From the NCBI RefSeq assembly GCF_000338295.1, contig NZ_ANMO01000117.1, forward strand, positions 1 to 64,000: a stretch of 64,000 bases of DNA, read 5' to 3'. Every line of letters starts with the position of its first letter. Within the stretch, counting starts at the first letter, position 1. Shown piece after piece: positions 56,160-64,000 of this stretch. A model generated the notes under the pieces. That model searched no databases. It was not told the origin of the DNA and saw only the letters and a program-made list of their open reading frames with translations. The translations under genes and the position numbers were made by a program. The DNA comes from Rhodopirellula europaea 6C. GTDB lineage: Bacteria; Planctomycetota; Planctomycetia; Pirellulales; Pirellulaceae.

Positions 56160-59120
56160 ATGAAGTTTACCTTGGTTCGATTCGACAGCACGTTCTCGCG
56201 TCAATCACTTATCGTTGTCTTGGGAATCGCATTGTCCTTCGTGGGCGGATGTGGTGGTTCGGGGAAGGAAAAAGATTCGCCAACCAGTCAGTCGCCGATT
56301 GCTGCTTCGACGAACGAACCGGCTCCCCAAACCGCACCCGAGCCAGTTGCGGAGCCTCCTCGAGTCGACACGGCCAAAGAGTTTGACGAGTTGCTTCGGA
56401 CTGCAAAGTTTGCCGAAGCCGAATCCCTGTTGAAGAGTGCAATCGAGCAGAATCCGGATGACATCACTGCACGTCGATTGATGGCTCAAATGCTGAGTGC
56501 TCAAGGGCGACGCATCGAGGCTAGTTATCACGTCCGACACCTGATTCGCTTGCGAGTGATCCAGCACTACGAGTTGCTTAGTCTGATTGATCTGAGCGGA
56601 CCTTTTGGGCTGGTGAACTACGGTCAGATGCCGGGCATGGAACCAGATACCTTGTTCGGTTTGGGGGAAGCTCGGCGGGTCTATTTTTCGCCCCGTGCTG
56701 ACGTGGACGAGGTTCTATCCATGCTGATGAAAGTTCGTCGCCAACACCCCGATCACTCAACCGTGGTGGCGCTTACCGGTCGTGTTTTGGCCGAAAACGC
56801 GAGGTGGAGTGAATTGCAAGAGTGGATTTCGGAACTGCCTGAGGACGTGAAAAAGGTTGGACCGGTCACTGCGAGTGATGACGGCATCGCTGGAGTGAAT
56901 CGGCCAATGACTTTGCGAGACGAGCCGGAATTTTGGATCGCGATTGGGTTGTGGCTGGATCACGGCGGATTGCATGAGGAAGCCGTCAATGCATGGACCG
57001 AGACGCTTCGGCGCGATCCAACCAATCGAGCGGCACTTCGTTTGATTGTCTCCACGACGGAGAAACATCTGCCGGAGAGCTCCCGCTGGAGCAAGGAGCT
57101 TCCGCGACTGCGTCAGTGGATTGGGGATCTCGACAAAGTCTTTCGTTTGGCGAGAGATGCTGACGCCAAACAAGCGGCTTGGATTGCTGAACGCATGCAA
57201 AGTTGGTTTCGACCTTGGGAGTCGTCGGCTTGGACGATGAGGGTAGCTCAACTCACCAACCGAGTCCCGTCCGTCGTGCCGGAGCTCGATCAGCGCCGCG
57301 AATCGCTGTTGGCGTGGGAAAATCAAGCGACGGAATTTCAGACCCAACAAGCCCGACTGAAGCGTTCGATGGGCTTTACGCCAAACCCGTTCGAAATGCC
57401 GGCGTTGAACGAATCAATCGCGATGGATGGTGCAACCGATGATTCGTCGCGGCCTCCGCTCGTGTTTCAGGACGTTGCTGCAGAGCTGGGGATCGACACT
57501 GAGTTCACGACGGGATATCCAGCGGATGGCAAAGAGTTCTATCTTCATCAAGCCAACGGCGTCGGGCTCGCCGCCTTGGATTACGACCTGGATGGTCGTT
57601 GTGACACCTATTTCGCTCGTGCGGGAGGTGACCCGAACAAGCTGAACTCCCTACAAAACCAGCTTTACCGCCAACTACCAAGCGGTCAATTTTCAGAGGT
57701 GACTGAGCTCTGCCGTGCCGACGATCGCGGGTTCAGCCAAGGTATCTGTGTCGGCGACGTCAACCAGGATGGTTTTCCTGACATTCTCGTCGCGAACATT
57801 GGTCGAAACGGCGTCTATATCAATCAAGGCGATGGCACCTTCCAAATCGATCCCCAGCTGATCAACGGAAGCGAGGAACGCTGGACATCCAGCTTGGGCC
57901 TCGCCGACCTGAACGGCGATGCACTGCCCGATTTGGTGGAAATCAATTACATCGACGATCCGTTGGCTTTCGAAGTCATGTGCTCGCCTCCGTTCGACAA
58001 TTGTCAGCCGCAAAGCTATCGCGTTTGTCAGGACTATGTCTATGAAATGCAGCCGGACGGGAGTTTAAGCCCGTGGCAATCCGTTTGTGACGCCATGGCC
58101 GAACGCCCGAAGCTTGGGTTCGGTGTCATCATTGGAAATTTTGACGATCGCTGTGGGAACGATTTCTTTGTTTCCAATGACGGCGACCTGAACCATTTTT
58201 GGGTTTCACAATGTTCTGAAGCCCCCGCCAGTGCCGTTACCGGAGGGAGCAGTTCGGATACGCGGACTCCAAGCATTACCACGATGAATGAAAGTGCCGG
58301 ACTTGCTGGATGCGCCGTCGGACGAAGTGGAATTGGAGAGGCATGCATGGGCATTGCCGCCGGCGACTTCAATCGAGACGGCCGTTTGGACCTTCACGTG
58401 ACGAATTTCTACCAAGAGTCCGTCAATTTGTTTATGCAGACGGCCGGTGGTTTCTTCGCTGACGAGGCGCTGGCGTTTGGTTTGGATACGCCCTCAAGAT
58501 CCACGACTGGCTTCGGAACCCAAGCCGCTGACTTCGACAACGACGGCTGGTTGGACCTGGCCGTGTTGAATGGACACCTGTTTAACAATATTTCTCAAAG
58601 TGTCCCGTTCAGGATGCTTCCGCAACTGTTTCGAGGAGGAGCTCGAGGTTTTGTATCAGAGCAACCCCAAACGGGTGGCTTCTACTTTGAGAGCGAACAG
58701 ATTGGTCGGACGCTCGCGACGTTGGATTACAACACCGACGGAAGAGTCGATCTACTCGCGAATCACCTCGATCAACCGGCTGCTTTACTAATGAATGACA
58801 CTCCATCAAAGGACTCAATACAGCTTGAATTCATCGGGAAAACCAGCGAAAGGGCGGCTGTCGGTGCCGTGGTCCAGGTGTCATGCGAGGCCGAAAACGA
58901 ATCTCTGCAGTTGACCGATTTCGTCCTTTCGGGCGGGGGTTACATGAGTACCAGTCAGGGGTTGTTGCATATCGGTTTGGGTGAAATCAAAGGGGAAGTC
59001 ACCCTAAATATTTCCTGGCCTTCAGGTCTGAAAGAATCCATTGAATCTTTGCAACCCAACAAACGGTATCAAATCTTAGAAACCTCTGGCGTAATCAACG
59101 CCACCCGCTATGCTAAGTAG
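56160..59120 (+). CDS. TPR / FG-GAP / ASPIC-UnbV lipoprotein (paralogue C)
   Basis: A 986-residue lipoprotein (signal peptide ending SFVGGC). The N-terminal half holds TPR-like helices (EFDELLRTAKFAEAESLLKS). The middle has FG-GAP repeats (AALDYDLDGRCDTYFARAGG, VGDVNQDGFPDILVANIGRN). The ASPIC/UnbV tail is TSERAAVGAVVQVSCEAENE to LNISWPSGLKESI. NYIDDPLAFEVMC..DNC keeps the conserved cysteine pair. It is closer to A in the central region (IDDP and HLHQ-type YLHQANGVG vs YLHQQTGGG). Likely monocistronic. Confidence 0.9.
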   Translation: MKFTLVRFDSTFSRQSLIVVLGIALSFVGGCGGSGKEKDSPTSQSPIAASTNEPAPQTAPEPVAEPPRVDTAKEFDELLRTAKFAEAESLLKSAIEQNPDDITARRLMAQMLSAQGRRIEASYHVRHLIRLRVIQHYELLSLIDLSGPFGLVNYGQMPGMEPDTLFGLGEARRVYFSPRADVDEVLSMLMKVRRQHPDHSTVVALTGRVLAENARWSELQEWISELPEDVKKVGPVTASDDGIAGVNRPMTLRDEPEFWIAIGLWLDHGGLHEEAVNAWTETLRRDPTNRAALRLIVSTTEKHLPESSRWSKELPRLRQWIGDLDKVFRLARDADAKQAAWIAERMQSWFRPWESSAWTMRVAQLTNRVPSVVPELDQRRESLLAWENQATEFQTQQARLKRSMGFTPNPFEMPALNESIAMDGATDDSSRPPLVFQDVAAELGIDTEFTTGYPADGKEFYLHQANGVGLAALDYDLDGRCDTYFARAGGDPNKLNSLQNQLYRQLPSGQFSEVTELCRADDRGFSQGICVGDVNQDGFPDILVANIGRNGVYINQGDGTFQIDPQLINGSEERWTSSLGLADLNGDALPDLVEINYIDDPLAFEVMCSPPFDNCQPQSYRVCQDYVYEMQPDGSLSPWQSVCDAMAERPKLGFGVIIGNFDDRCGNDFFVSNDGDLNHFWVSQCSEAPASAVTGGSSSDTRTPSITTMNESAGLAGCAVGRSGIGEACMGIAAGDFNRDGRLDLHVTNFYQESVNLFMQTAGGFFADEALAFGLDTPSRSTTGFGTQAADFDNDGWLDLAVLNGHLFNNISQSVPFRMLPQLFRGGARGFVSEQPQTGGFYFESEQIGRTLATLDYNTDGRVDLLANHLDQPAALLMNDTPSKDSIQLEFIGKTSERAAVGAVVQVSCEAENESLQLTDFVLSGGGYMSTSQGLLHIGLGEIKGEVTLNISWPSGLKESIESLQPNKRYQILETSGVINATRYAK

Positions 59121-59178
59121 CGTCGGTGAGATTGCCTTACCGATCAATTAATGACCGCTTCCAACCCCAATCCATTTT

Positions 59179-59238
59179 GAGGGGATTGTGATCTCTCAAT
59201 CTCCTTGAGCGGTCGGCTGTCCCCTCTACTAGGCCTAG
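59179..59238. repeat. Hairpin and palindrome ahead of a small lipoprotein gene
   Basis: GAGGGGA (59179-59185) pairs with TCCCCTC (59220-59226) and encloses a small ATTG/CAAT hairpin. It is followed by the 10-base palindrome CTAGGCCTAG (59229-59238), four bases before the ATG at 59243, where a ribosome site is otherwise missing. It could end the UnbV transcript or regulate the lipoprotein. Confidence 0.4.
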
Positions 59239-59242
59239 CAAC

Positions 59243-59431
59243 ATGTATCGAAGTTTTGTGTTCTGTCTGTTCCTGTCTCTTGGATGCATCTCGGTTCTCG
59301 GATGCGGATCAAGCGGAGAAGCTGAATATGACCCATCTGAAGTTCCTGCCATGACGGAAGAAGAGAAGCAAGCGCAGGATGACTACGACGCGCAGATGGA
59401 AAAAGAGTTCAAGGAACAGTACGGCAACTAG
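59243..59431 (+). CDS. Small acidic lipoprotein (MTEEE type)
   Basis: A 62-residue lipoprotein: hydrophobic signal, lipobox SVLGC with Cys21, then an acidic, helical mature part of ~40 residues. Its AMTEEEKQAQDDY segment matches PMTEEELQAYEEQ in the small lipoprotein at 62657. It lies 212 bases upstream of a DUF1559 gene, and the other copy lies 129 bases downstream of one, so the pair probably works with DUF1559 proteins. Family and function unknown. Confidence 0.8.
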   Translation: MYRSFVFCLFLSLGCISVLGCGSSGEAEYDPSEVPAMTEEEKQAQDDYDAQMEKEFKEQYGN

Positions 59432-59452
59432 TTCTGGCTTGGTTGATGACTT

Positions 59453-59471
59453 TCGCCGAGTCCTCGGGCGA
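59453..59471. terminator. Possible hairpin after the small lipoprotein gene
   Basis: TCGCCGAG (59453-59460) pairs with CTCGGGCGA (59463-59471, one bulged base), extended by ATGAC/GTCAT on the outside. It is followed by ATTTTGG. A weak intrinsic terminator just past the stop at 59431. Confidence 0.4.
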
Positions 59472-59643
59472 TAGCGTCATTTTGGAAAGGCCAGTTTCTG
59501 AGGACCGTGTTCAGTCCGTTCAGTTCTTCTTTCTGATGTGAAGGTGACGCGGTGTCGCCTCTTTCCTGGGTTTTTGCAGGCGTTCGAAAAGCTAGGTATT
59601 GGAACGCCATCTGATTTAATTTCTATTCTAGGATTCTCGATTT

Positions 59644-60840
59644 ATGAAAAGCAATCAATCTCGACAGGGTTTCACCCTTGTCGAACTCCTGGTCGTCATC
59701 GCGATCATCGGAGTTCTCGTTGGCCTTTTGTTGCCGGCTGTACAAGCCGCACGTGAGGCCGCCCGGCGTATGAGTTGTAGTAACAACTTCAAACAAATGG
59801 GACTTGGACTGCACAACTACCATTCGGCATACAACAAGCTACCGAAGCACAAGGGTGGTACGCACGTCGAAGGCGGCAATAACTACACCCACAATCGCGG
59901 TTACCTATCGTTCTTGGTCGGCATTTTGCCGTTTGTTGAGCAACAGGCGATGTGGGAAACCATTTCCAACCCGTTCAACTTTGACCGGAATGGCAATGCG
60001 TTGACTCCGCCAAACACATACGCGGCGATGGGAGGGACGCCTTGGAATGAGGATTACCAACCTTGGTTAACGCAGGTACCGATGTATCGATGCCCGAGCG
60101 ATCCAGTCGTTCCTGCTGGGACGCAGGTCGCGTTTTCGAACTATGCAGCCTGTACTGGCGACGCGTTCTTCGAGCAGCATCACAACGGCATTCAAGACGG
60201 TAACGGTCAGCCGAGTGGCGACGGTACTTGGGGGGCGACCGCCGGTAATCGTTGGGCGCGCGGAACGTTTCACGGTCGTAACTTCACCGGATTCCGCGAT
60301 ATCTTAGACGGTTTGTCAAACACCATTATGTGTGGCGAGATCGTTGTCGGGAACGGTAACCGAGAGATCTTCAGCTCCATCCACCGCGATGGGAACGTGG
60401 CCAATTTACCGCCAAGTCATTGGGCGACTTCAGGTGTCATCGATCCAGCCCGGCCACAGTTCTGGTCAGATACCGCAAACTGGGATGGCAACGCCAATCA
60501 CCAACGAGGCCGACGCTGGGCAGACGGTCGTCCGACCTACACTTCGTTCGTGACAATCGGGCCTCCGAACAGCTACAACGTCTGTCGCGGCGAGGGAAAC
60601 TTCGGGATTTATTCCGCGGCGAGTCGTCACCAGGGTGGTGTACACATTCTGATGGGTGACGGGGCAGTGAGATTTGTCACATCGTCCATTGACGCCGGGA
60701 ACCAAGACCACGTTGCCTACGGCCGCGACAATGGTGACGGGCGTGGGGCGAACGGCGGTGCGGGGCGTGAAAGCCCGTATGGGCTGTGGGGTGCCCTGGG
60801 CACCAAGGGCATGAAAGAAGTGATCAGCACCGAGTTCTGA
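59644..60840 (+). CDS. DUF1559 protein with type IV pilin-like N-terminus (ESPYG tail)
   Basis: A 398-residue DUF1559 protein. The first residues run MKSNQSRQGFTLVELLVVI, with the prepilin G|FTLVE motif, then a hydrophobic helix and VQAAREAARRMSCSNNFKQM. The C-terminal block HQGGVHILMGDGAVRFVTSS contains the H-x-G-G..DG signature. The tail ESPYGLWGALGTKGMKE is shared with the paralogue at 61286 and not with the one at 2014. Expected to be processed by a prepilin peptidase and anchored or polymerised at the membrane. Intrinsic terminator follows. Confidence 0.94.
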   Translation: MKSNQSRQGFTLVELLVVIAIIGVLVGLLLPAVQAAREAARRMSCSNNFKQMGLGLHNYHSAYNKLPKHKGGTHVEGGNNYTHNRGYLSFLVGILPFVEQQAMWETISNPFNFDRNGNALTPPNTYAAMGGTPWNEDYQPWLTQVPMYRCPSDPVVPAGTQVAFSNYAACTGDAFFEQHHNGIQDGNGQPSGDGTWGATAGNRWARGTFHGRNFTGFRDILDGLSNTIMCGEIVVGNGNREIFSSIHRDGNVANLPPSHWATSGVIDPARPQFWSDTANWDGNANHQRGRRWADGRPTYTSFVTIGPPNSYNVCRGEGNFGIYSAASRHQGGVHILMGDGAVRFVTSSIDAGNQDHVAYGRDNGDGRGANGGAGRESPYGLWGALGTKGMKEVISTEF

Positions 60841-60900
60841 TCAACATCGAGTTCTAATGAACTCAGTGATCTGAGCCACTCAGCCTGCTTCCAAACCTTG

Positions 60901-60932
60901 ACCGCATGTTGCTTCAGCAGCATGCGGTTTTT
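60901..60932 (+). terminator. Intrinsic terminator after DUF1559 gene
   Basis: ACCGCATGTTGC (60901-60912) pairs with GCAGCATGCGGT (60917-60928, one G-U pair) around a TTCA loop and runs into TTTTT. This is the best intrinsic terminator in the window, 60 bases past the stop at 60840. Confidence 0.8.
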
Positions 60933-61285
60933 CATGCGCTCGCGAAGCAGGTGCGAGCCTTCGGAGCGTGACGCAATTGATTTCACGCAGATAAGCTTCT
61001 GCGTCGTCTGCGCAGAAGCTTCAGCGGATTGTTGGAAAATCGAACGGATAATGACGGTCAGTGAAGGCGAGCCGAACAGAGAAGATTCCCCTGTTTTTCA
61101 GATTTCGGGGAAGGATTTTGTGCTTAAGGGGGGGCTGAGATCCGTTGTCGCTTGACACCGGTGTGCGTATAGCCGAAATTCAACGACAGGCAGGTTCGAA
61201 ATGAGCATCGTAATCAGTCCTGTGAGCGTTACGGTCTTCGAACTGCATGGCGTTATTTTTCTCTAAGACCGGAAAGGATTGATCA
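60933..61285. other. Intergenic region with an inverted repeat, no gene
   Basis: 353 bases between the terminator and the next DUF1559 gene. AAGCTTCTGCG (60993-61003) is perfectly complementary to CGCAGAAGCTT (61011-61021) around a seven-base loop, without U tract. GGAAAGGA (61271-61278) is the ribosome site of the next gene. No RNA gene recognised. Confidence 0.5.
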
Positions 61286-62527
61286 ATGATCAAGTCGGAA
61301 ACGAGGATCGGTCGACCAGCGTTCACGCTGGTCGAATTGTTGGTGGTGATCGCCATCATCGGAGTTCTAGTGGGGCTGTTGCTCCCCGCCGTCCAAGCGG
61401 CCCGTGAGGCGGCCCGTCGAATGAGTTGCGGCAACAACATGAAGCAGATGGGGCTCGCAATCCACAACTACCACAGTGCGTTCAACTCACTTCCGGTAAA
61501 CGGGGGTGGGACCGACAACTCGGCGGGTAGTACGGCGACACAAAACGGGAACGCAGGCAATGGTCGGCGTATCAGTTGGTTGATCCCGATTTTGCCCTAC
61601 GTGGAGCAGCAAGCTTTGTGGGAACAGATCAGCAACCCGATGGACTCCGATGGCGACGGAACGATCAATTACCCCGCGATGGGGCCGCGAGCGTGGGATC
61701 GGAACTACACACCGTGGATGACTGACATCGGGACGTTCCGTTGTCCGAGCGATCCAGGTGTTGGGTCGCCGGCGATGGGACGTGCGAACTATGCCTGCTG
61801 TTACGGCGATGGTCTCCACTACGCAGATGCCGGCCCGTTGAACGCATCCAATGGCTACTTCTATGAGGATGCTGGACGAGCGGATCAGGTCAATCAGTCG
61901 TTGCGTGGATTCTTCGTGTTCCGGCAAAGCGTCAACGGAATTCGAGGTCTCGGCCAAGGACGTTCACGTCCAGCAATGCGTTTCCGAGACGTGACGGATG
62001 GTCTGAGCAACACAATCATGTTGGGTGAAATGGCGACTCACGTGAACCCTCGAGCCATTAAGACCGATGCTGCAACTGGACCAGGTTTCCGTCCCCTCGG
62101 TGAAGATCCAGGTTGGGCTGATACAACCAATGCCAAAGATCCGGCGAGACCGCAATTTTGGTTGGACTCCACCGATTCGATTGTTCGGAATTTGAACTCC
62201 GGATACGGACGCGGTTTCCGGTGGGCTGATGCAGCGACTGTGTATGCGGCATTCAACACCATTCTTCCGCCCAACCGTGAAATGGTAATGCCCAACCGCT
62301 CGGATTCGGCTTGGGCGGTTGCTCCGCCTAGTAGCCAGCACCAAGGTGGCGTTCACGTCGTCCTGGGTGACGGAGCAGTCAAGTTCATTACTGACAGCAT
62401 CGATGCCGGCAATTCACATGCGGAAGTGATTTGGAAAGAGAACAGCCCTGGTTCAGAGTCGCCATACGGGGTCTGGGGTGCCATGGGAACTCGGAACGGT
62501 AAAGAAACATACGAATATGATTTCTAG
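61286..62527 (+). CDS. DUF1559 protein with type IV pilin-like N-terminus (ESPYG tail)
   Basis: A 413-residue paralogue of the protein at 59644. N-terminus: RPAFTLVELLVVIAIIGVLV, where the residue before FTLVE is Ala instead of Gly, so cleavage by the prepilin peptidase may differ. Then VQAAREAARRMSCGNNMKQM and the late HQGGVHVVLGDGAVKFITDS block. The tail is ESPYGVWGAMGTRNGKE. The start is an ATG with GGAAAGGA seven bases upstream. A small MTEEE lipoprotein follows. The closely spaced pair at 59644 and 61286 suggests local duplication. Confidence 0.94.
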   Translation: MIKSETRIGRPAFTLVELLVVIAIIGVLVGLLLPAVQAAREAARRMSCGNNMKQMGLAIHNYHSAFNSLPVNGGGTDNSAGSTATQNGNAGNGRRISWLIPILPYVEQQALWEQISNPMDSDGDGTINYPAMGPRAWDRNYTPWMTDIGTFRCPSDPGVGSPAMGRANYACCYGDGLHYADAGPLNASNGYFYEDAGRADQVNQSLRGFFVFRQSVNGIRGLGQGRSRPAMRFRDVTDGLSNTIMLGEMATHVNPRAIKTDAATGPGFRPLGEDPGWADTTNAKDPARPQFWLDSTDSIVRNLNSGYGRGFRWADAATVYAAFNTILPPNREMVMPNRSDSAWAVAPPSSQHQGGVHVVLGDGAVKFITDSIDAGNSHAEVIWKENSPGSESPYGVWGAMGTRNGKETYEYDF

Positions 62528-62656
62528 GTTTTACCCGTGCTGACTTTGCTCGTCTTGGAGTGTGCGGAGTAAATAGCAGTGAGGTCAGCGAGCTCTCCGA
62601 GAATGAGTTCTTTTTCCGCCTTTTACAAACGATTTTCTCTAACGATAAAGTGACGA

Positions 62657-62863
62657 ATGAACAAGAAACATAAAACAGTTTGGATTCGCAGTTCAATCTT
62701 TCTTTTGATCGCCGGTTGGTCGCCAGCATTCTTTGCAGGATGCGGGCCCGGCGGTAACACCGTGATCGAAAACGAAGAGGGGCCGATGACCGAAGAGGAG
62801 TTGCAAGCGTACGAAGAACAAGCCAACCAGCAAACGACGGACTACGAAGACAACTATCGTTGA
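62657..62863 (+). CDS. Small acidic lipoprotein (MTEEE type)
   Basis: A 68-residue lipoprotein: a basic start (MNKKHKTVWIR), a hydrophobic segment, lipobox FFAGC with Cys29, then an acidic tail of ~40 residues. PMTEEELQAYEEQANQQ parallels the small lipoprotein at 59243. It lies 129 bases downstream of the DUF1559 gene on the same strand and is followed by a strong terminator, so it may share that transcript. Function unknown. Confidence 0.8.
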   Translation: MNKKHKTVWIRSSIFLLIAGWSPAFFAGCGPGGNTVIENEEGPMTEEELQAYEEQANQQTTDYEDNYR

Positions 62864-62887
62864 TCTCGCAGCTAAGGTGAAGTTTAA

Positions 62888-62922
62888 GAACAGCCGTTTT
62901 CGAGTATCGAAAGCGGCTGTTC
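62888..62922 (+). terminator. Intrinsic terminator after the small lipoprotein gene
   Basis: A 16-base stem, 62888-62903 against 62907-62922 (one G-U pair), with a three-base loop. It is followed by TCGTTTCTTTG. It ends the DUF1559/lipoprotein unit and may also act for the opposite strand. Confidence 0.7.
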
Positions 62923-63030
62923 TCGTTTCTTTGAATCGCTGATGCCGAACGATCCTCCGAGGCATGCAAACATAGTGAGTGCGTTTCGGTCACAAAATCG
63001 ACGCAGCCGTTCTTCTCAAGCCGACGAATG

Positions 63031-64000
63031 CTACTTCTTCAAAGACTTTCTTTGCTTTCGCGGTTTTGCTCGATAGGTCACTCCGTTGTCGCTCGGCATT
63101 GCATTGTGCCAAGCAACAAGGTTCTTTGTCATCTCAGCGACCAAGTCGGGGTGTTCGGCCGCAACATTGTGCGTTTCGCCTCGGTCGGATTCGAGATCAT
63201 AAAGTTCCGCGGAGGATCCATCGTATTCGCACAAGAGCTTCCATTTGCCCTGACGCATTGCCAAATCCGGCAGGTCGTCCACGCCGTAGTACGAGTCACG
63301 GTCTGGTGGTCGTCGAAAGAAGATTGGTGCGGTTCGCGATTGGCCGTCGCCTGTGAACACGGATGCGAGCGATTCGCCATCGAACGTTGTGTCCTGCGGG
63401 TGCTTGGTTCCGGTGATATCCAAAAGCGTTGGAACCAAATCAATCGCTGAAAAGACTGATGTCGTGTCGACCGTATTGGTTCGCGTCACGATACCGGGGC
63501 CCCAGGCAATCAGCGAAGAGCGAATGCCACCTTCGTACAGATGCGTTTTGTGGCCGCGAAATGGTCCCGCCGATCCGGCACCTTGCTCCGGACCGTTGTC
63601 CGAACAGATCAAAACAAGCGTGTTGTTTCGCAAGTCTTCGTCGTTTTGGATTCGATCAAACAACTTGCCCAGTTGACGATCCATTTCTTCCAGAACCGAC
63701 AGGTACAAACCGCGTTTTCCGTCAGCCCACTCATCCACGGGCGGCCAAAACGGTGAGTGCACGTCATCCGGCCAAAGATTGACGTAGAAGGGTTGGTTGT
63801 TCTTTTGAGCTTCATCGATGAATGGGATGGCAGCATCGACGAACCCGCCGGTGATCTTCGATCGCAACATCCAGCGATAGCCCTCACCCAGTCTTTCGGC
63901 GTCTGCCCATATTCGGCCGGGTTCGTCGTCACCAGGTTTCAGCGTGAGTGGCAAGAGTTTCGGCCCCATGCCCTCAAAGTTCGTCAGCGACTCGTCGAAG
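63031..64000 (-). CDS. Sulfatase, C-terminal part (cut by window edge)
   Basis: The last ~323 residues of a type I sulfatase; the frame stays open to the right edge (…FDESLTNFEG before MGPKLLPLTL), so the start and the formylglycine site lie outside. LVLICSDNGPEQGAG and HKTHLYEGGIRSSLIAWGPG are the late metal-binding and substrate-side blocks of the family. AELYDLESDRGETHNVA is the usual sulfatase C-terminal block, and the protein ends in a lysine-rich tail (KPRKQRKSLKK), as does the sulfatase at 6478. Substrate unknown. Confidence 0.92.
   Translation of the reverse strand, partial: FDESLTNFEGMGPKLLPLTLKPGDDEPGRIWADAERLGEGYRWMLRSKITGGFVDAAIPFIDEAQKNNQPFYVNLWPDDVHSPFWPPVDEWADGKRGLYLSVLEEMDRQLGKLFDRIQNDEDLRNNTLVLICSDNGPEQGAGSAGPFRGHKTHLYEGGIRSSLIAWGPGIVTRTNTVDTTSVFSAIDLVPTLLDITGTKHPQDTTFDGESLASVFTGDGQSRTAPIFFRRPPDRDSYYGVDDLPDLAMRQGKWKLLCEYDGSSAELYDLESDRGETHNVAAEHPDLVAEMTKNLVAWHNAMPSDNGVTYRAKPRKQRKSLKK

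Noticed and set aside
55917-56204. 96-codon N-terminal extension of UnbV paralogue B
   Set aside because: It would bury the lipoprotein signal inside the protein; the GTG at 55916 gives a standard signal and lipobox.
1-64000. CRISPR arrays, tRNA/rRNA genes, insertion sequences, prophage
   Set aside because: No regularly spaced repeats, no tRNA-like cloverleaf with a TTCGA arm in context, no transposase or phage structural genes among the recognised products.

Overview
The window reads as chromosome of a marine planctomycete of the Pirellulaceae, most likely Rhodopirellula or a close relative. The evidence is the density of planctomycete hallmark families: three DUF1559 proteins with pilin-like N-termini, a PVC-type CxxCH dehydrogenase-like protein, three FG-GAP/ASPIC-UnbV lipoproteins, two sulfatases, several Tat-exported Gfo/Idh/MocA oxidoreductases and a very large hybrid sensor kinase. 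Moderate GC and long, loosely packed genes fit the same picture. I see no rRNA, tRNA, CRISPR array, insertion sequence or prophage.

Layout. 1-3006: the 3' end of bioA, a phosphatase-like/cytochrome c'-like fusion, a small lipoprotein and a DUF1559 protein. 3535-14472: an orphan radical-SAM DNA-repair-type protein, a membrane M48 peptidase, a sulfatase overlapping a ketopantoate-reductase-type gene, tex, a stand-alone M41 peptidase domain, a frameshifted Gfo/Idh gene and a VOC protein. 14547-20854: a two-gene operon (ceramidase-like protein, then PVC haem protein) and a Tat-exported Gfo/Idh protein. 21213-33002: a sialic acid/amino sugar locus. 33202-41152: a two-haem cytochrome with a propeller-like half, a PAS-LuxR regulator, a FadL-type porin and a hotdog-methyltransferase fusion. 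41527-47523: a 1998-residue pseudokinase/AAA/GAF/histidine kinase/receiver/HPt protein. 47742-59120: an eight-haem lipoprotein cytochrome and three UnbV-type lipoproteins. 59243-62863: two DUF1559 genes, each beside a small acidic lipoprotein. 63031-64000: the 3' half of another sulfatase.

How the genes fit together. The clearest pathway is sialate use. A secreted sialidase releases the sugar, a fused mutarotase-like/sodium symporter protein would equilibrate and import it, NanA cleaves it to ManNAc and pyruvate, and an AGE-type epimerase makes GlcNAc. These four genes touch or overlap and run on the minus strand. A second minus-strand operon (PIG-L deacetylase, NagB, Gfo/Idh oxidoreductase), divergent from an AraC regulator, would take the amino sugar to fructose-6-phosphate. 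No GlcNAc kinase or NagA is present, so the deacetylase may replace NagA. The most unusual architectures are the phosphatase/cytochrome fusion, the mutarotase-symporter fusion, the hotdog-methyltransferase fusion and the hybrid kinase with a degenerate kinase domain and a complete internal phosphorelay.
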